Notes: generated from the sequence alone by a model not told the origin. 64,000 nt of DNA from an uncultured Acidobacteriaceae bacterium (GCA_903904755.1 CAIVDV010000040.1:122528-186527); one strand, 5' to 3'. Numbered from the stretch's first letter, positions 17,212 to 27,028 are shown. Numbers and translations are program-made.

Positions 17212-19073
17212 TCTTTCCCTGCCCCGCTCTCGGTCCAGTCCGGCACAAACAGCTCAAACACCGTCCCGCCATCCCGCCCCCCCTCGGCCACCCGGCTCTT
17301 CACCCGGAAGCTCCCTCCATGCTTCTCCACAATCTCGGCGCTCACCCATAGCCCCAGCCCTGTTCCCGTCACTTCCTTGGTTGTGAAGAACGCCTCAAAT
17401 ATCCTCTTCCGCACCGCCGCTGTCATTCCCGAGCCCGTATCCGCAATCACAAACCGCACGCCGCCCACCTGCGGTCTTCTCCAGTTCTGGCTCTGCCGCG
17501 CCCGCACCAGCAGCCGCCCACCCTCCGGCATTGCGTCAATCGCATTCGCAATCAAATTCGCAAACACCTGCCGCAACTCGCCAGCAAAACAGAACAGGTC
17601 AATCCCCGGCTCATACTCCCGCTCCACCCGGATGCCCTTGTTCCCCAGCCGCACCTGGTGCAGGCTCAGCACGCTGTCCAGCAACTCCTCCAGGCTCGCG
17701 CGCGCCGCCTGCGTCGACTGCCGGTAGAACCGTAGCGTCTGCTGCGTAATCTCCGCAATCCGCTTCACCTCATGCTCGGCCATCTGCACATAGCCCAATG
17801 CTGGCTCCTCCAGCCCGCTATGGTTGCTCAGCAGGTACAGCAAATTCGTAATCGCCTCCAGCGGATTGTTGATCTCATGCGCGATCGATGCCGCCAGCCG
17901 CCCCGTCGCCGCCAGCTTCTCCGTCTTCCGCAGCGCCTCTTCGCTGCGCTTGCGGTCGCTCGCATCCAGCACGATCACACCCACCCAGCGCACCTGCCCG
18001 GACGTTCCCCTGATCGGATACGCGCTCACAATCCACGTCCACGGCTGCCCCGTCCCCGCATCTGTCCCCGTCACTTCCACATTCCGTACCGGCACATTCT
18101 CGGCAAACACCAACTGCGTCGCCTGCTCCAGTTGTTCTGCCACCGCAGCCGGCAGCACTTCCCGCTTCGTCCTCCCCAGCAATCGGCTCACCGGCAACCC
18201 GTTCATCTCTCCAAATATCCGGTTCACCCGCACAAACCGACCGCGCCCATCAAGAAACGCCAACCCAATCGGCGCATTCGCCAGCATTGAATCCAGCAGG
18301 CTCAGGGTGTCGTTCAACCCCGCGCGCTGCTCTTCCAATGAAGCCACCATCCGGTTAAATGCCTCAATCAGATCCCCAATCTCGTTCTGCGTCACCACCG
18401 GCAGCGGAAACCCGCCCGCCGTCTCCGGCGCCAGCATCAGCGCTCGCGTCCCCGCATGCAGCACCCCCAGCGGCTTCGTAATCGAATACGACAAGCCCAA
18501 CGCCAGCACAATCGACCCGCCAATCCAGATCAGCCCGAAAATCGCCGTCGAACGCAGCATCAGATTTAGCTGCTCCTTGTCCCAGCTACGATCGGTCTCC
18601 ACCCATGCATATCCCCACAGCTTTCCCTGCTGGTGCACCGGGTGCACAGCCTCCCAGGCATCCTTGTCAAACCGGAATACGTGGGAGCCTCCCTCTTGCG
18701 CCTGCAATCTATGACCCAACTCGTCCGGCCCCAGCGCTCGCCAGTCGTCAGCCCCATCACTGGCAAACAGAACATTCCCCGCAAGGTCGGTTACCCGTGC
18801 GGCTTCCACGCTCGGCCCCTTCCCCATCATCCGAACTGACATCCGCACCTGGTCCCAGGAGCCCGCCTTCAACGCCTCGTCCACTTGCAGGGCCATCGAC
18901 TCAGACTCATGCGCAAGCCGTTGGGTAACACGGCTCCGAATCTCCCCAGTCTGCTGCCGCAGAATCACCAGCCCAAACAGCAGCAGGCTCATCGCCTCCA
19001 GCACCACCAAACCCACCAGCAACTGTGTCCGGATCGAACGGGAAAACACTCGGATTGTCCATCGTCGCCCCAT
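17208..19073 (-). CDS. Membrane sensor histidine kinase (HAMP-PAS-HisKA-HATPase)
   Basis: 'GRLAASIAHEINNPLEAI', 'FANLIANAIDAM', 'VIADTGSGM', 'EAFFTTKEVTGTGLGLWVSAEIVEKHGG'. Confidence 0.96.
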   Translation of the reverse strand: MGRRWTIRVFSRSIRTQLLVGLVVLEAMSLLLFGLVILRQQTGEIRSRVTQRLAHESESMALQVDEALKAGSWDQVRMSVRMMGKGPSVEAARVTDLAGNVLFASDGADDWRALGPDELGHRLQAQEGGSHVFRFDKDAWEAVHPVHQQGKLWGYAWVETDRSWDKEQLNLMLRSTAIFGLIWIGGSIVLALGLSYSITKPLGVLHAGTRALMLAPETAGGFPLPVVTQNEIGDLIEAFNRMVASLEEQRAGLNDTLSLLDSMLANAPIGLAFLDGRGRFVRVNRIFGEMNGLPVSRLLGRTKREVLPAAVAEQLEQATQLVFAENVPVRNVEVTGTDAGTGQPWTWIVSAYPIRGTSGQVRWVGVIVLDASDRKRSEEALRKTEKLAATGRLAASIAHEINNPLEAITNLLYLLSNHSGLEEPALGYVQMAEHEVKRIAEITQQTLRFYRQSTQAARASLEELLDSVLSLHQVRLGNKGIRVEREYEPGIDLFCFAGELRQVFANLIANAIDAMPEGGRLLVRARQSQNWRRPQVGGVRFVIADTGSGMTAAVRKRIFEAFFTTKEVTGTGLGLWVSAEIVEKHGGSFRVKSRVAEGGRDGGTVFELFVPDWTESGAGKD

Positions 19074-19096
19074 CCCGCCTCCCGCTTCGACTCAGC

Positions 19097-20107
19097 TTAC
19101 TCCCCGGACTCAACCCCCACCAACTTCAGCTTACGCCGCAAATCCCGTGCAATCTGCTCCCCGTGGAATCGCCCGTTCTCAATAAAAATCTCATTCGTCC
19201 TGGCCCCGGCCACAATCACACCAGCCAGATAAATTCCCGGCACATTGCTCTCCAGCGTCTCCGCATCACACACCGGCAGCCTGTCCGGCCCCTCTGCCTT
19301 CACTCCCAACCCCGCCAGGAACCCAAAATCCGGATGATATCCCGTCAGCGCAAAGACAAAGTCATTCTTCAGTTCCACCTCGCCCGCCGGCGTCTCCAGG
19401 ATCACCGTATCCAGCCCAATCTTCACCACACGGCTGTTGAAGTACGCCGTCACTTCCCCATTCTTGATCCGATTCTCAATGTCCGGCTTAATCCAGTACT
19501 TCACATGCCGATGCATCTCGCTGTCCCGGTGTACCAGAGTCACCCGCGCCCCATGCCGCCACAGCTCCAGCGCCGCAATCGCAGCCGAGTTCTTCCCCCC
19601 AATCACCACCACATCCATCCCCGCATAGGGGTGCGGATCATCATAGTAGTGATGCACCTTGCTCAGCTTCTCCCCCGGAATCTCCAGGTAGTTTGGCAAA
19701 TCGTAATACCCTGTCGCCACTGCCAGCTTCCGCGCCTGCAGCTCCCCACCCCGGCCAAACCGGTCCTCCGTTCCCACCCGGAAATCCCCATCCCCGCCCG
19801 TCACACCAATCACTCTGTGATACTGCCGCACATCCAGGCCGTAGTGCGCCGCCACCTGCCGGTAATACTGCAGTGCCTCATTCCGCGTCGGCTTCTGGTT
19901 CGGGCTCGGAAACGGAATCCCCCCAATCTCCAGCAACTCCGGCGTCGTAAAAAACACCATATTCGCCGGATAGTGGAACAGCGAGTTGCACAAACAACCC
20001 TTCTCCACCAGCACCACCCGGAACCCAGCCTTCTTCGCCTCTATCGCACACGCCAGCCCCGTCGGACCAGCCCCTATCACCAGCAAATCAAACACACTCT
20101 CGCTCAT
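19097..20107 (-). CDS. ypdA: YpdA family putative bacillithiol disulfide reductase
   Basis: 'DLLVIGAGPTGLACAIEAKKAG', 'CLCNSLFHYPANMVFFTTPELLEIGGIPF', 'VVVIGGKNSAAIAALEL'. Confidence 0.9.
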   Translation of the reverse strand: MSESVFDLLVIGAGPTGLACAIEAKKAGFRVVLVEKGCLCNSLFHYPANMVFFTTPELLEIGGIPFPSPNQKPTRNEALQYYRQVAAHYGLDVRQYHRVIGVTGGDGDFRVGTEDRFGRGGELQARKLAVATGYYDLPNYLEIPGEKLSKVHHYYDDPHPYAGMDVVVIGGKNSAAIAALELWRHGARVTLVHRDSEMHRHVKYWIKPDIENRIKNGEVTAYFNSRVVKIGLDTVILETPAGEVELKNDFVFALTGYHPDFGFLAGLGVKAEGPDRLPVCDAETLESNVPGIYLAGVIVAGARTNEIFIENGRFHGEQIARDLRRKLKLVGVESGE

Positions 20108-20178
20108 ACCATCAGCATAGGCGATTCCCCCCAAATCCACCGTCCCCCTGACCACTATTCACAGACCACTCCCCAATG

Positions 20179-20205
20179 ACCCCTGACCCCTGACCCCTGA
20201 CCCCT
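20179..20205. repeat. Perfect (CCCCTGA)3CCCC array, copy E; minus strand GGGGTCAGGGGTCAGGGGTCAGGGG
   Basis: Four C4 runs at 20180-83, 20187-90, 20194-97, 20201-04. Confidence 0.95.
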
Positions 20206-20211
20206 AAAAAT

Positions 20212-20247
20212 GGTAGAATGGTGGAAGTAAAAGGTGGAAAGGTGGAA
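20212..20247 (+). promoter_or_regulatory. Four GGTRGAA heptamers at 20212, 20220, 20233 and 20241 (two pairs 21 bp apart)
   Basis: ggtagaatggtggaagtaaaaggtggaaaggtggaa, just 5' of the vapB ATG at 20251. Confidence 0.65.
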
Positions 20248-20250
20248 TCC

Positions 20251-20523
20251 ATGCCCAGCCTCAATATCAAGAACGACGAAACGCACCGCCTGGCAGCCTC
20301 TCTTGCCCAATTGCGTGGAGTCAGCTTGGTCGCCGCCATCACTCAATCTGTACGGGAAGCCCTGGAAAGAGAAATGGCCGAAAGGGACCGCCGCGTAAGC
20401 CGCGAGGGACTTGCAGACCGCCTCATGGCAATCGCCTCCCGCACCGCACCGCTTATGGCCGATATGCCAGACTCCGCCCACGCTGCTGACTTCCTTTACG
20501 ACGAAGTCGGACTACCAAGATGA
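20251..20523 (+). CDS. vapB: VapB-type antitoxin
   Basis: 'MPSLNIKNDETHRLAASLAQLRGVSLVAAITQSVREALERE', ATGA overlap with the PIN toxin. Confidence 0.9.
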   Translation: MPSLNIKNDETHRLAASLAQLRGVSLVAAITQSVREALEREMAERDRRVSREGLADRLMAIASRTAPLMADMPDSAHAADFLYDEVGLPR

Positions 20524-20927
20524 TTGTCGACACTTCTGCCATCATCGCAATCCTCCGCAAGGAGCCGGAAGCCCTCTCCTTTTCACGCATTATCCAGGGC
20601 GCCCTTCAACCCCGAATCTCATCCGCTTCCTACCTGGAAGTCTCGATTCTCTGCGACAACCGCCGGCAATTCGATCTCTCTGCCGAACTTGACAGCTTAT
20701 TTGCTGAAATCGACTTCCTGATTGAACCTGTCACGCACGAACAGGCAAATATTGCCCGCACCGCCTACCGGCGCTATGGCAAAGGCTCAGGCCACCTGGC
20801 CAACCTGAACTTTGGTGACTGCTTCGTATACGCCCTCGCAATGGATAAAAATGAGCCTCTCCTTTTCAAAGGCGACGACTTTGTGCACACTGACCTGAAG
20901 TCCGCCACTCCCACACAAAACCTCTGA
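20520..20927 (+). CDS. vapC: VapC PIN-domain ribonuclease toxin
   Basis: 'MIVDTSAIIAILRKEPEA', 'NFGDCFVYALA', 'LLFKGDDFVHTDL'. Confidence 0.96.
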   Translation: MIVDTSAIIAILRKEPEALSFSRIIQGALQPRISSASYLEVSILCDNRRQFDLSAELDSLFAEIDFLIEPVTHEQANIARTAYRRYGKGSGHLANLNFGDCFVYALAMDKNEPLLFKGDDFVHTDLKSATPTQNL

Positions 20928-20934
20928 ATCACCG

Positions 20935-20975
20935 CGTGCCCCACATCTTGCCCTCTTTTGGCCAGATGTGGGAAC
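20935..20975. repeat. Palindrome GTGCC-CCCACATCT-N15-AGATGTGGG, variant of the dispersed palindrome family
   Basis: Arms 20940-20948 / 20964-20972 immediately after vapC. Confidence 0.7.
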
Positions 20976-21221
20976 CAGCTATCCCCCTACCCCACCAACT
21001 CATCCCCCTCCATCGCCCCTTTCCCCCGCCCAGCCCGACGCAAAATCTCCACCGCACCCGCAACCTCCGCACGCCCACCCCGCTCCGGAAAAAACTCGCC
21101 GTCCGCATCGCCGACAACTTCTCCGCTAGTCTCAGCAACAGTCCCAGAAGCATCCTCGACCCCACCCCGCAGCCAACCCTCCCCCAAATCCTTTACCCTA
21201 GTAGCGCGCTAAAGGAGCACC

Positions 21222-22751
21222 ATGCCCACCACCATCCGCCAATCAGACTTCATCCACTCCGTCACTGCCGCACTCCAATACATCAGCTACTACCACCCCC
21301 TCGACTTCATCCAGTCCCTCGCCGAGGCCTGGGAGCGCGAACAGTCCCCCGCCGCCAAAGACGCCATGGCCCAAATCCTCATCAACTCCCGCATGTGCGC
21401 CGAGGGCCACCGCCCCATCTGCCAGGACACCGGCATCGTCAACGCCTTTATCAAAGTCGGCATGGACGTCCACTTCGCCGCCGACCCCGGCGAAATACCA
21501 CTCGACCTCCAGGCCATGGTCGACGAAGGCGTTCGCCGCGCCTACCTCGACTCCGACAACACCCTCCGCGCCTCCGTCCTCGCCGACCCCGCCGGCAAGC
21601 GGACCAACACCCGCGACAACACCCCCTCCGTCGTCACTGTCGAGCTTGTCCAGGGCTCCAAAGTCGACGTCACCGTCGCGGCCAAAGGCGGCGGTTCCGA
21701 GGCAAAATCCAAGTTCGCCATGCTCAACCCCTCCGACTCCATCGTCGAGTGGATCCTCAAGACCGTTCCCACCATGGGCGCCGGCTGGTGCCCCCCCGGC
21801 ATGCTCGGCATCGGCATCGGCGGCACCGCAGAGAAAGCCATGCTTCTCGCCAAACAATCCCTCATGGACCCCATCAACATCCATGAGCTCCAGGCCCGCG
21901 GCCCGCAGAACCGCGCCGAAGAACTCCGCCTCGAAATCTTCGACAAGGTCAATCGCCTCGGCATCGGCGCACAGGGACTGGGCGGCCTCACCACCGTCCT
22001 CGACGTCAAGGTCGTTGACTACCCCTGCCACGCCGCCAACCTGCCCATCGCCATGATCCCCAACTGCGCCGCCACCCGTCACGCCCACTTCGTCCTCGAC
22101 GGCTCCGGCCCCGTATTCCTCGACCCACCCTCCCTCAACGACTGGCCCAAGCTCACCTACGACGTCTCGAAGGCCACCCGCGTCAACCTCGACACCGTCA
22201 CCCGCGACGAAGTCGCCACCTGGAAGCCCGGTCAAGTCCTGCTGCTTTCCGGCAAGCTGCTAACCGGCCGCGACGCGGCCCACAAGCGCATGACCGACAT
22301 CCTTAGCCGCGGCGAAAAGCTCCCCGTCGACTTCAATGGCCGATTCATCTACTACGTCGGCCCTGTCGATCCCGTCCGCGACGAGGTCGTCGGCCCCGCC
22401 GGCCCCACCACCGCCACCCGCATGGACAAGTTTACCCGCCAGATGCTTGCTGAAACCGGCCTCCTCGGCATGGTCGGCAAATCCGAGCGCGGCCCCGCAG
22501 CCATCGACGCCATCCGCGAGTTCAAGGCCGTCTACCTCATGGCCACCGGCGGCGCGGCCTACCTCGTCTCCAAGGCCATCCACGGCTCCCGCGTCCTGGC
22601 ATTCGCTGACCTCGGCATGGAAGCCATCTACGAGTTCGATGTCGTTGACATGCCCGTCACCGTCGCCGTCGACTCCCTCGGCATCAGCGTGCACAACACC
22701 GGCCCCGCCGAGTGGCAGCAGCGCATCGCCGGCATCCCCATCCTCCAGTAA
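21222..22751 (+). CDS. fumA: Class I fumarate hydratase
   Basis: 'CQDTGIVNAFIKVGM', 'NTRDNTPSVV', 'GGGSEAKSKFAMLNPSD', 'GIGIGGTAEKAMLLAK', 'TTATRMDKFT'. Confidence 0.93.
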   Translation: MPTTIRQSDFIHSVTAALQYISYYHPLDFIQSLAEAWEREQSPAAKDAMAQILINSRMCAEGHRPICQDTGIVNAFIKVGMDVHFAADPGEIPLDLQAMVDEGVRRAYLDSDNTLRASVLADPAGKRTNTRDNTPSVVTVELVQGSKVDVTVAAKGGGSEAKSKFAMLNPSDSIVEWILKTVPTMGAGWCPPGMLGIGIGGTAEKAMLLAKQSLMDPINIHELQARGPQNRAEELRLEIFDKVNRLGIGAQGLGGLTTVLDVKVVDYPCHAANLPIAMIPNCAATRHAHFVLDGSGPVFLDPPSLNDWPKLTYDVSKATRVNLDTVTRDEVATWKPGQVLLLSGKLLTGRDAAHKRMTDILSRGEKLPVDFNGRFIYYVGPVDPVRDEVVGPAGPTTATRMDKFTRQMLAETGLLGMVGKSERGPAAIDAIREFKAVYLMATGGAAYLVSKAIHGSRVLAFADLGMEAIYEFDVVDMPVTVAVDSLGISVHNTGPAEWQQRIAGIPILQ

Positions 22752-22762
22752 CCCCTACACCA

Positions 22763-22789
22763 CGGCGGAGTCCCACCGGGACTTCGCCG
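22763..22789. terminator. Hairpin CGGCGGAGTCCC-acc-GGGACTTCGCCG after fumarase
   Basis: 12-bp arms with one G:T. Confidence 0.65.
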
Positions 22790-22892
22790 CCCACCATCCC
22801 TTGAATCCACATTTCTTTCCCGCCCCGGGAACCCCGCGACACGCCCCAGCGTTCTCTGATAAAACGATTTCTTAGTCGTTTACGGAGTCCCC

Positions 22893-24095
22893 ATGCACCC
22901 CATCGCCCGCTTCATCTCCCCGCTCTCCCTCGCCCTTGTTCTCGCCACCGCTGCCGCCCAGGTACCCGCCCCCGCCCCTCCCCAATCCCCCCGCTTCCAA
23001 ATGCCCCCACCCACCCCCAATGACACCCTCACCTCCGTCGAGCTCTCCCCTGACCATCACGTCACCTTCCGCCTTTGGGCCCCCTCCGCAACCGCCGTCA
23101 AGCTCCAGGCCGAGGGCCCCGAAGCCACCCCCGGCATCACCCCCGACCAGCTCAATGCCTACAACGGCGGTGTCCCCATGACCAAAGGCGACCAGGGCAT
23201 CTGGCAGGCCACCATCGGCCCTATCGCTCCCGGCGCCTATCGCTACAACTTCCTTGTCGACGGCGTTGTCACCGTCGACCCCAAAAATCCCCTCACCTCC
23301 CAGGCCCTCGCCCAGTCCCGCAGCCTCTATGAGGTGCCCGGCGCTCCCTTTGACGAATACTCCCCCGACATACCCCACGGCGCCATCGCGACGGTCCTCT
23401 ACAACTCCTCTGTCACCCAATCCCAGCGCCGCATGACCATCTACACCCCGCCCGGATACGAAGCCGGCTCCTCCCGCCTCCCTGTCCTCTATCTGCTCCA
23501 CGGTGGCGGCGACTCCGACAACTCCTGGCCCACCGTCGGCCGCGCCGGAGCCATCCTCGACAACCTCATCGCCGCCGGCAAGGCCCGCCCCATGATTGTC
23601 GTCATGCCCGCCGGCCACCTCTCCACCAGCTTCCGCCTCACCCCCGGCACCTCCATGGGCCACGACGAGTTCAACGACGACCTCGTCTCCGTCGTCCTCC
23701 CCTACATTGACGCCCACTACCGCACCCTCGCCGACCGCTCGCACCGCGCCATCGCCGGCCTCTCCATGGGCGGTCTGCAAACCCTCACCATCGCCCTCAA
23801 CCACCCCGACAAATTTGCCTCCGTCGGCGTCTTCAGCTCCGGCTGGTTCCCTGACTCCCTCAAGGAAGCCGAAGACAAGGACATCGCCGCCTACCGCGCT
23901 GCCGGCAAATCCTACAAGCTCTTCTGGGTCGGCGTCGGCCAGTACGACATCGCCCTCGCAAACTGCCACGCCTCCGTCGAACTCCTCAAAAAGGCCGGCA
24001 TCCAGCTCGAATACCACGAATCCCCCGGCTATCACGCCTGGAACAACTGGCGCGACTACCTCGCCCTCTTCGCCCCCAAACTCTTCCTCCACTGA
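22893..24095 (+). CDS. Secreted esterase with N-terminal CBM48/E-set-like domain (enterochelin esterase-like)
   Basis: Signal peptide; 'HVTFRLWAPSATAVKLQ'; 'PVLYLLHGGGD', 'RAIAGLSMGGLQTL'. Confidence 0.9.
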   Translation: MHPIARFISPLSLALVLATAAAQVPAPAPPQSPRFQMPPPTPNDTLTSVELSPDHHVTFRLWAPSATAVKLQAEGPEATPGITPDQLNAYNGGVPMTKGDQGIWQATIGPIAPGAYRYNFLVDGVVTVDPKNPLTSQALAQSRSLYEVPGAPFDEYSPDIPHGAIATVLYNSSVTQSQRRMTIYTPPGYEAGSSRLPVLYLLHGGGDSDNSWPTVGRAGAILDNLIAAGKARPMIVVMPAGHLSTSFRLTPGTSMGHDEFNDDLVSVVLPYIDAHYRTLADRSHRAIAGLSMGGLQTLTIALNHPDKFASVGVFSSGWFPDSLKEAEDKDIAAYRAAGKSYKLFWVGVGQYDIALANCHASVELLKKAGIQLEYHESPGYHAWNNWRDYLALFAPKLFLH

Positions 24096-24113
24096 TTTGC
24101 ATTTCCTGAAAGC

Positions 24114-24148
24114 ACAAGGGGCGCGGAATCCCTTCCGCGCCCCTTGTA
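24114..24148. terminator. Bidirectional terminator-like hairpin ACAAGGGGCGCGGAA-tccc-TTCCGCGCCCCTTGT
   Basis: 15-bp perfect arms between convergent genes. Confidence 0.8.
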
Positions 24149-24162
24149 CTCACTACCCGGTC

Positions 24163-24618
24163 CTACTTGTACCGCATCAGGATTATCTCCCCGGTCTCCA
24201 GCCAGCTCTTCAAATTCGACAGAATTTGAGGCCAGCCGTTGGATACTGCACCGATAAATTGAGTTCCGTCTCCTTCCATCCAGTGCCTCACCGTCAGCTT
24301 CACTGTCTCTCCAAATGGCTCCAAGTCCATCGAGCATCGGGTATATCCCTCAGCCTTGTACTCTTCCTTCCACTCGTTTCGCCATCGCAACACCAACCGA
24401 TTTGGCGCATCAAATTCAAGCACCTCGCCGGAATCCATCACCTGCCCATCCCGGCTCACCAGGCTCCAGGCCCCGCCCGCCTTCTGCTCGGGCGTTGACC
24501 GCATCCCGTACCAATACACCACGGTCTCTTCCGGATTCGTTAGAGCCTCCCACAACCGCTCCACCGTAGTCCGGATATACGTCACGTACACAAACTCACT
24601 TCGCTCTGTCGTTGTCAT
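24163..24618 (-). CDS. SRPBCC/AHSA1 domain protein
   Basis: 'VYVTYIRTTVERLWEALTNPEETVVYWYG'. Confidence 0.9.
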   Translation of the reverse strand: MTTTERSEFVYVTYIRTTVERLWEALTNPEETVVYWYGMRSTPEQKAGGAWSLVSRDGQVMDSGEVLEFDAPNRLVLRWRNEWKEEYKAEGYTRCSMDLEPFGETVKLTVRHWMEGDGTQFIGAVSNGWPQILSNLKSWLETGEIILMRYK

Positions 24619-24940
24619 CTTCTGCCTCCAGTCTGTTTTTCAATTCCGCCAGCCCATCCAGGCGCCCGCGTTCAAATTTCTCAATCCACCGTCTCCCGAT
24701 CGCATCAATAGGAACCGGGTTCAGAAAGTGCAGCTTCTCTCGCCCGCTACGTCGCCACCACACCAGATCCGCACCTTCCAGAATCCTCAGGTGCTTTGTT
24801 ACCGCCTGCCGGCTCATTCCAAGCCCTTCCGTAAGTTCCAGCAGCGTCTGCCCACCACGCGCAAACAATCGATCCAGCAGCATTCTCCTGCTGCCATCGG
24901 CAAGTGCCTTGAATACCCGGTCTTCCCGTTCCCCTTCCAT
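24596..24940 (-). CDS. ArsR-family transcriptional regulator
   Basis: 'DRVFKALADGSRRMLLDRLFARGGQTLLELTEGLGMSRQAVTKHLRILEGADLV'. Confidence 0.93.
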   Translation of the reverse strand: MEGEREDRVFKALADGSRRMLLDRLFARGGQTLLELTEGLGMSRQAVTKHLRILEGADLVWWRRSGREKLHFLNPVPIDAIGRRWIEKFERGRLDGLAELKNRLEAEDDNDRAK

Positions 24941-25036
24941 TTCAGCCTTTCCTTGCCAACATCCACACAATAAGCAACCAAATGATTGCCTGTCAACGGA
25001 AATCCTCTGTTTTTTTTCTTCATATCCCAAACGCAC

Positions 25037-25066
25037 AAAAGGCGCGGACCTCAGCCCGCGCCTTTT
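25037..25066 (-). terminator. Hairpin AAAAGGCGCGG...CCGCGCCTTTT
   Basis: 11-bp perfect arms at 3' end of the 25085-25840 gene. Confidence 0.8.
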
Positions 25067-25084
25067 ATCTGTCCCCGCAAATGC

Positions 25085-25840
25085 CTACTGCTTGCCGAAC
25101 CGAATCACCAAACCCGCCGTCACGCCCAGGTTGTTCTGGATCGTCGAGCCAAAGTTCGTCAGCACATACTCTGGTGTCACCCGCAGCGAAGCCGTCGGCG
25201 TCAGGTTCACTTCCACCGGCACGCCGGCGCTCAACGCCATTCCTGCGCCATCCGGATACAATCCCAGCTCGCCCGCCGTATAGCCGCCCGTATCGCCCAG
25301 GAAGTTGCCATACGCGCCGCCCGCCAGCACCCGGCCGCTCACGCTCCACCGCGGCTCCAGCACAAACCGGTAGCTTGGCCCCGCCATCAGCATGTACTGG
25401 CTGATTGCGGGCTTCACCTTGTCATACTGGTTGTTCCCGAGGTAAGCCGTCCCGTAATTCCCGCGCGCATCCACCACCACTGACGTATTCCGGCTGAAGT
25501 ACCGCGAAACGCTCACGTCCCACAGATACTCGTTCAGCTTCTGCAGCCCGCCCGTCCCGCCCGTAGCTCCCGGCCCCGGCGTAAACCGCAGAAATCCAGA
25601 CCCAAAATTCAGATCGTACAAATTGTCATAGGTGTCATGAATCGCTGCCGCACGGCGCTTCGCTCGCCGCTCCCGCACACGCGCCTGCACACTCGCTGCG
25701 CCGCTTCCCGGCTGGCTCGCAGTCGCCTGCGGTACACCCTCTGAGCTGCTGCTCGTCTGGGCACTCATACCCAGTGTTGTTGTCACGGCAAAAAATACCA
25801 GCATTGCGGCACGGCGGTGGAAAGACATCGGTTTTGACAA
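25085..25840 (-). CDS. Secreted/outer-membrane beta-barrel-like hypothetical protein
   Basis: Signal peptide 'RRAAMLVFFAVTTTLGMSAQ'; alternating beta pattern; C-terminal 'GLVIRFGKQ'. Confidence 0.6.
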   Translation of the reverse strand: MSKPMSFHRRAAMLVFFAVTTTLGMSAQTSSSSEGVPQATASQPGSGAASVQARVRERRAKRRAAAIHDTYDNLYDLNFGSGFLRFTPGPGATGGTGGLQKLNEYLWDVSVSRYFSRNTSVVVDARGNYGTAYLGNNQYDKVKPAISQYMLMAGPSYRFVLEPRWSVSGRVLAGGAYGNFLGDTGGYTAGELGLYPDGAGMALSAGVPVEVNLTPTASLRVTPEYVLTNFGSTIQNNLGVTAGLVIRFGKQ

Positions 25841-26020
25841 GCCTCCAGAACGTTCAGGAAACGCGCACTCTCGGCAACGGCCCTCTAGGTATTAAAACAC
25901 CTCTGGCCACCGCCCTGCCCTGCCCGGCACACGATTCCACCCGCATCCCCCAGCAAAGCCACGTTTTCCCCTCATCTCTCTCAGACGCGCCACAACCCGT
26001 TTCGTCCCACAACCCAGCAC

Positions 26021-26058
26021 ACCGGGTGCCGCCGGTCCCTCGCTATTGGGGACCGGGG
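26021..26058. repeat. Dispersed palindrome variant: ACCGGGTGCCG + CCGGTCCC...GGGACCGGGG
   Basis: Arms 26032-26039 / 26049-26056. Confidence 0.65.
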
Positions 26059-26081
26059 AAACACAGCCCAGGCTGACCGCC

Positions 26082-26852
26082 CTAATGTATCTTCGCCAAA
26101 TCCGCCTTCAACTGCGTCAAATCAAACCCCGCCGGCGAACCCTGCTTCTCCAGCCAGTCCGCGCTCAGCATCACATGCGCCTCGTCCACATACTTGTGCC
26201 AGAAGGCCGGCGTCATCTTCTGCAGCACCCCCCAGGTAATGCACGTAAACCCCTCCGCGTCATACGCCGGCACAAACACCCCATGCCCGCCCCAGCTCCC
26301 CGCAACCGTATCCGCGCTCTCCGGCGTCACCAAATCCCACGGCTGCCCAGCAACAATCTGCGGACTCGCCGTATTCGGCAGGTTCACCCCAACATACACT
26401 CCGCCAAACAGCAGAATCGCCTGCCGTATCTCCTCCAGATTTCCCACCGCCGGGTCAGCAAACGCCAGCAGCTTGTGCCCCGCAAACTCGCTCTTCTTCC
26501 AAAGCTGCATCACCGTCAGTTCGGCACCCCCCTTGTCCGTGCTCTCGTCACCCGCCTTGTACCCGCCCCACTTCTCGTAGTAGCTCAGCACCACATCATC
26601 CGGCACCGTCACCTCGCCCGTCGTGTTCGCTGACCACACCTGAATCGCGTGGCCCAGCCCCGCAATCGTGCAATCATGCAGATCCCGGTTCAGCATCATC
26701 CCCCACTCCGTAATACCCTTGGTCCAGTCCACCTTCGGCGGCGCAGGAGGCAGCTGCTTCATATACTTCTCCAGCTTCAGCGTCCGACTGTCCGTCTTGA
26801 TCGTCTTGCGGCCCAGCTTCATAGCTCCATGGTGCAGTGGGGGATGCGGCAT
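26082..26852 (-). CDS. Hypothetical protein, possible papain-like fold
   Basis: 'DWTKGITEWGMMLNRDLHDCTIAGLGHAIQVW', 'GSWGGHGVFVPAYDAEGFTCITWG'; start uncertain (26852 or 26903). Confidence 0.6.
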   Translation of the reverse strand: MPHPPLHHGAMKLGRKTIKTDSRTLKLEKYMKQLPPAPPKVDWTKGITEWGMMLNRDLHDCTIAGLGHAIQVWSANTTGEVTVPDDVVLSYYEKWGGYKAGDESTDKGGAELTVMQLWKKSEFAGHKLLAFADPAVGNLEEIRQAILLFGGVYVGVNLPNTASPQIVAGQPWDLVTPESADTVAGSWGGHGVFVPAYDAEGFTCITWGVLQKMTPAFWHKYVDEAHVMLSADWLEKQGSPAGFDLTQLKADLAKIH

Positions 26853-27028
26853 TGTGCTCTCAGTCTCCTCGTTCTCCCCGCCCTTCCGGGTGGGTGCCTG
26901 CATACTATCGACTTTCCCGCCCGCTGCAAAGCAGTTTCTTCCCGCCCTCCATGACGGAAATATCACCCCCCACCCACCCCAAGCACCCCCTCCCCTGCGT
27001 ATCATTGACCAACGGAGGTTTCACCCAA

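Noticed and set aside
19025-20179. 384-aa plus-strand ORF opposite ypdA
   Set aside because: His/Arg/Pro/Gln-rich shadow frame; the opposite strand is clearly YpdA.
22872-24092. 406-aa minus-strand ORF opposite the esterase
   Set aside because: Same-length mirror ORF caused by codon bias; composition is implausible for a protein.
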